Made by a program: the position numbers and the translations under genes. Positions 4,721-5,302 of a stretch of 5,302 nucleotides of DNA are shown one piece after another (the stretch's first letter is position 1; every line of letters starts with the position of its first letter). Below the pieces are notes generated by a model. It saw nothing but the letters and a program-made list of their open reading frames with translations, was not told the origin of the DNA and made no database searches. Source of the stretch: an uncultured Clostridia bacterium. Lineage in GTDB: Bacteria > Bacillota > Clostridia > Christensenellales > Pumilibacteraceae. Location: contig CAKQVV010000124.1 in assembly GCA_934277845.1 (NCBI GenBank), positions 1-5,302 on the forward strand. The letters run 5' to 3'.

Positions 4721-5302
4721 ATGAAAGCAAACGACAGAATGAAAGAACTTGTCGATCTTCTCAACAAGTATGCCTATCAGTATTACGTTTTGGATGAGCC
4801 TACCGTTGCCGACGTGCAGTACGATGCGCTTTACACCGAACTCCTCGCGCTAGAAAAAGAAACGGGGGTGGTGTTTCCGGATTCGCCTACGCGCAAGATC
4901 GGCGGTGATCCGATCAAGGAATTTACTCCGCATAAGCACCTTAAAAAATTATACAGTCTCGACAAGTGCAACAGTTACGACGAATTGCGCGAGTGGGACG
5001 AGAAGATCAAAAAAATCGCGCCCGACGCGCTGTACACTCTCGAATATAAACTCGACGGACTTACGCTGTGCCTTACCTATGAAAACGGCTACTTCAAGGG
5101 TGCGGCGACTCGCGGCAACGGCGAAGTGGGCGAGGACGTGACGGCACAGGTTTCGACCATAAAATCGATACCGTTGTCGGTTCCTTACAAAGGTGTTTTC
5201 GAGGCGCAGGGCGAAGGCATAATGCGACTCAGCGCATTGAAAAAGTACAATGAAACCGCCGCCGAACCGCTTAAAAACGCACGAAACGGTGTTGCCGGAG
5301 CG
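4721..5302 (+). CDS. ligA: NAD+-dependent DNA ligase LigA, N-terminal part (3' partial)
   Basis: The first 194 codons of a protein normally about 660-680 residues long; the frame is open to the right edge. Domain Ia, which binds the NMN half of NAD+, is residues 1-70, with YYVLDEP (21-27), Asp31, Tyr34 and Asp35 at the expected places. The adenylation domain begins after it. The AMP-accepting lysine is Lys110 in EYKLDGL, Arg131 lies in ATRGNGEVGEDVT (129-141), Glu165 in QGEGIM, and Arg188 in NARNGVAGA. LigA seals nicks between Okazaki fragments and after excision repair, using NAD+. Several motifs are worded unlike the common form: LYSLDK instead of the usual PMLSL, TRGNG instead of TRGDG, AQGEG instead of VRGEV, and NARN instead of NPRN. 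This suggests a divergent LigA branch. The catalytic lysine is intact, so activity is expected. The OB-fold, zinc finger, helix-hairpin-helix and BRCT domains would lie outside the window. Confidence 0.95.
   Translation, partial: MKANDRMKELVDLLNKYAYQYYVLDEPTVADVQYDALYTELLALEKETGVVFPDSPTRKIGGDPIKEFTPHKHLKKLYSLDKCNSYDELREWDEKIKKIAPDALYTLEYKLDGLTLCLTYENGYFKGAATRGNGEVGEDVTAQVSTIKSIPLSVPYKGVFEAQGEGIMRLSALKKYNETAAEPLKNARNGVAGA

Noticed and set aside
1..5302. Mobile element, CRISPR array, toxin-antitoxin pair or defence system
   Set aside because: No transposase, integrase, terminal inverted repeats, regularly spaced repeats or defence-type domains were seen. The genes recognised are housekeeping or metabolic.

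Overview
The window looks like chromosomal housekeeping DNA from an uncultured member of the Firmicutes, most likely Clostridia. The evidence is the protein sequences, strong AGGAGG-type ribosome binding sites, near-consensus sigma-A promoters, moderate GC, and the order pcrA then ligA, which is classic for that phylum. The exact taxon cannot be read from the sequence.

Layout from left to right: (1) The 3' end of rpsU (ribosomal protein S21, + strand) enters from the left edge and is closed by a strong intrinsic terminator. (2) A stretch of about 330 bp without a protein gene holds a good sigma-A promoter (288-316), an imperfect A-rich tandem repeat (336-390) and a GC-rich hairpin with a T-run (401-432). 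Together these could define a small RNA of about 110 nt; the same hairpin sits just behind the stop codon of the convergent gene. (3) On the minus strand lies a complete 373-residue cytoplasmic glycoside hydrolase of the (beta/alpha)8, clan-A type, with both catalytic glutamates visible. (4) A divergent 221-bp intergenic region carries promoter-like elements for both directions. (5) A 145-residue, highly charged, helical protein of unknown function follows on the + strand. (6) A near-consensus promoter, whose -35 box lies in the last codons of that gene, drives a roughly 100-nt leader that contains a terminator-like hairpin. (7) pcrA (UvrD-family DNA helicase, 756 residues) comes next, with all helicase motifs, an unusual tyrosine/serine-rich linker and a C-terminal Tudor-like domain. 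(8) The first 194 codons of ligA (NAD+-dependent DNA ligase) run off the right edge.

PcrA and LigA both act in chromosome maintenance: PcrA unwinds DNA and removes obstacles (including RNA polymerase and recombinase filaments), and LigA seals nicks left by repair and Okazaki fragment maturation. The unknown gene is co-directional and directly upstream, so it may share some expression with them, but nothing in its sequence gives a function. The glycoside hydrolase is unrelated to this cluster and is transcribed the other way.

No mobile element, CRISPR array, tRNA, defence system or obviously new multi-gene system is visible. The most interesting signals are regulatory: the candidate small RNA and the possible attenuator ahead of pcrA. 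Next come the low-complexity tyrosine linker in PcrA and the unusual motif wording of LigA.
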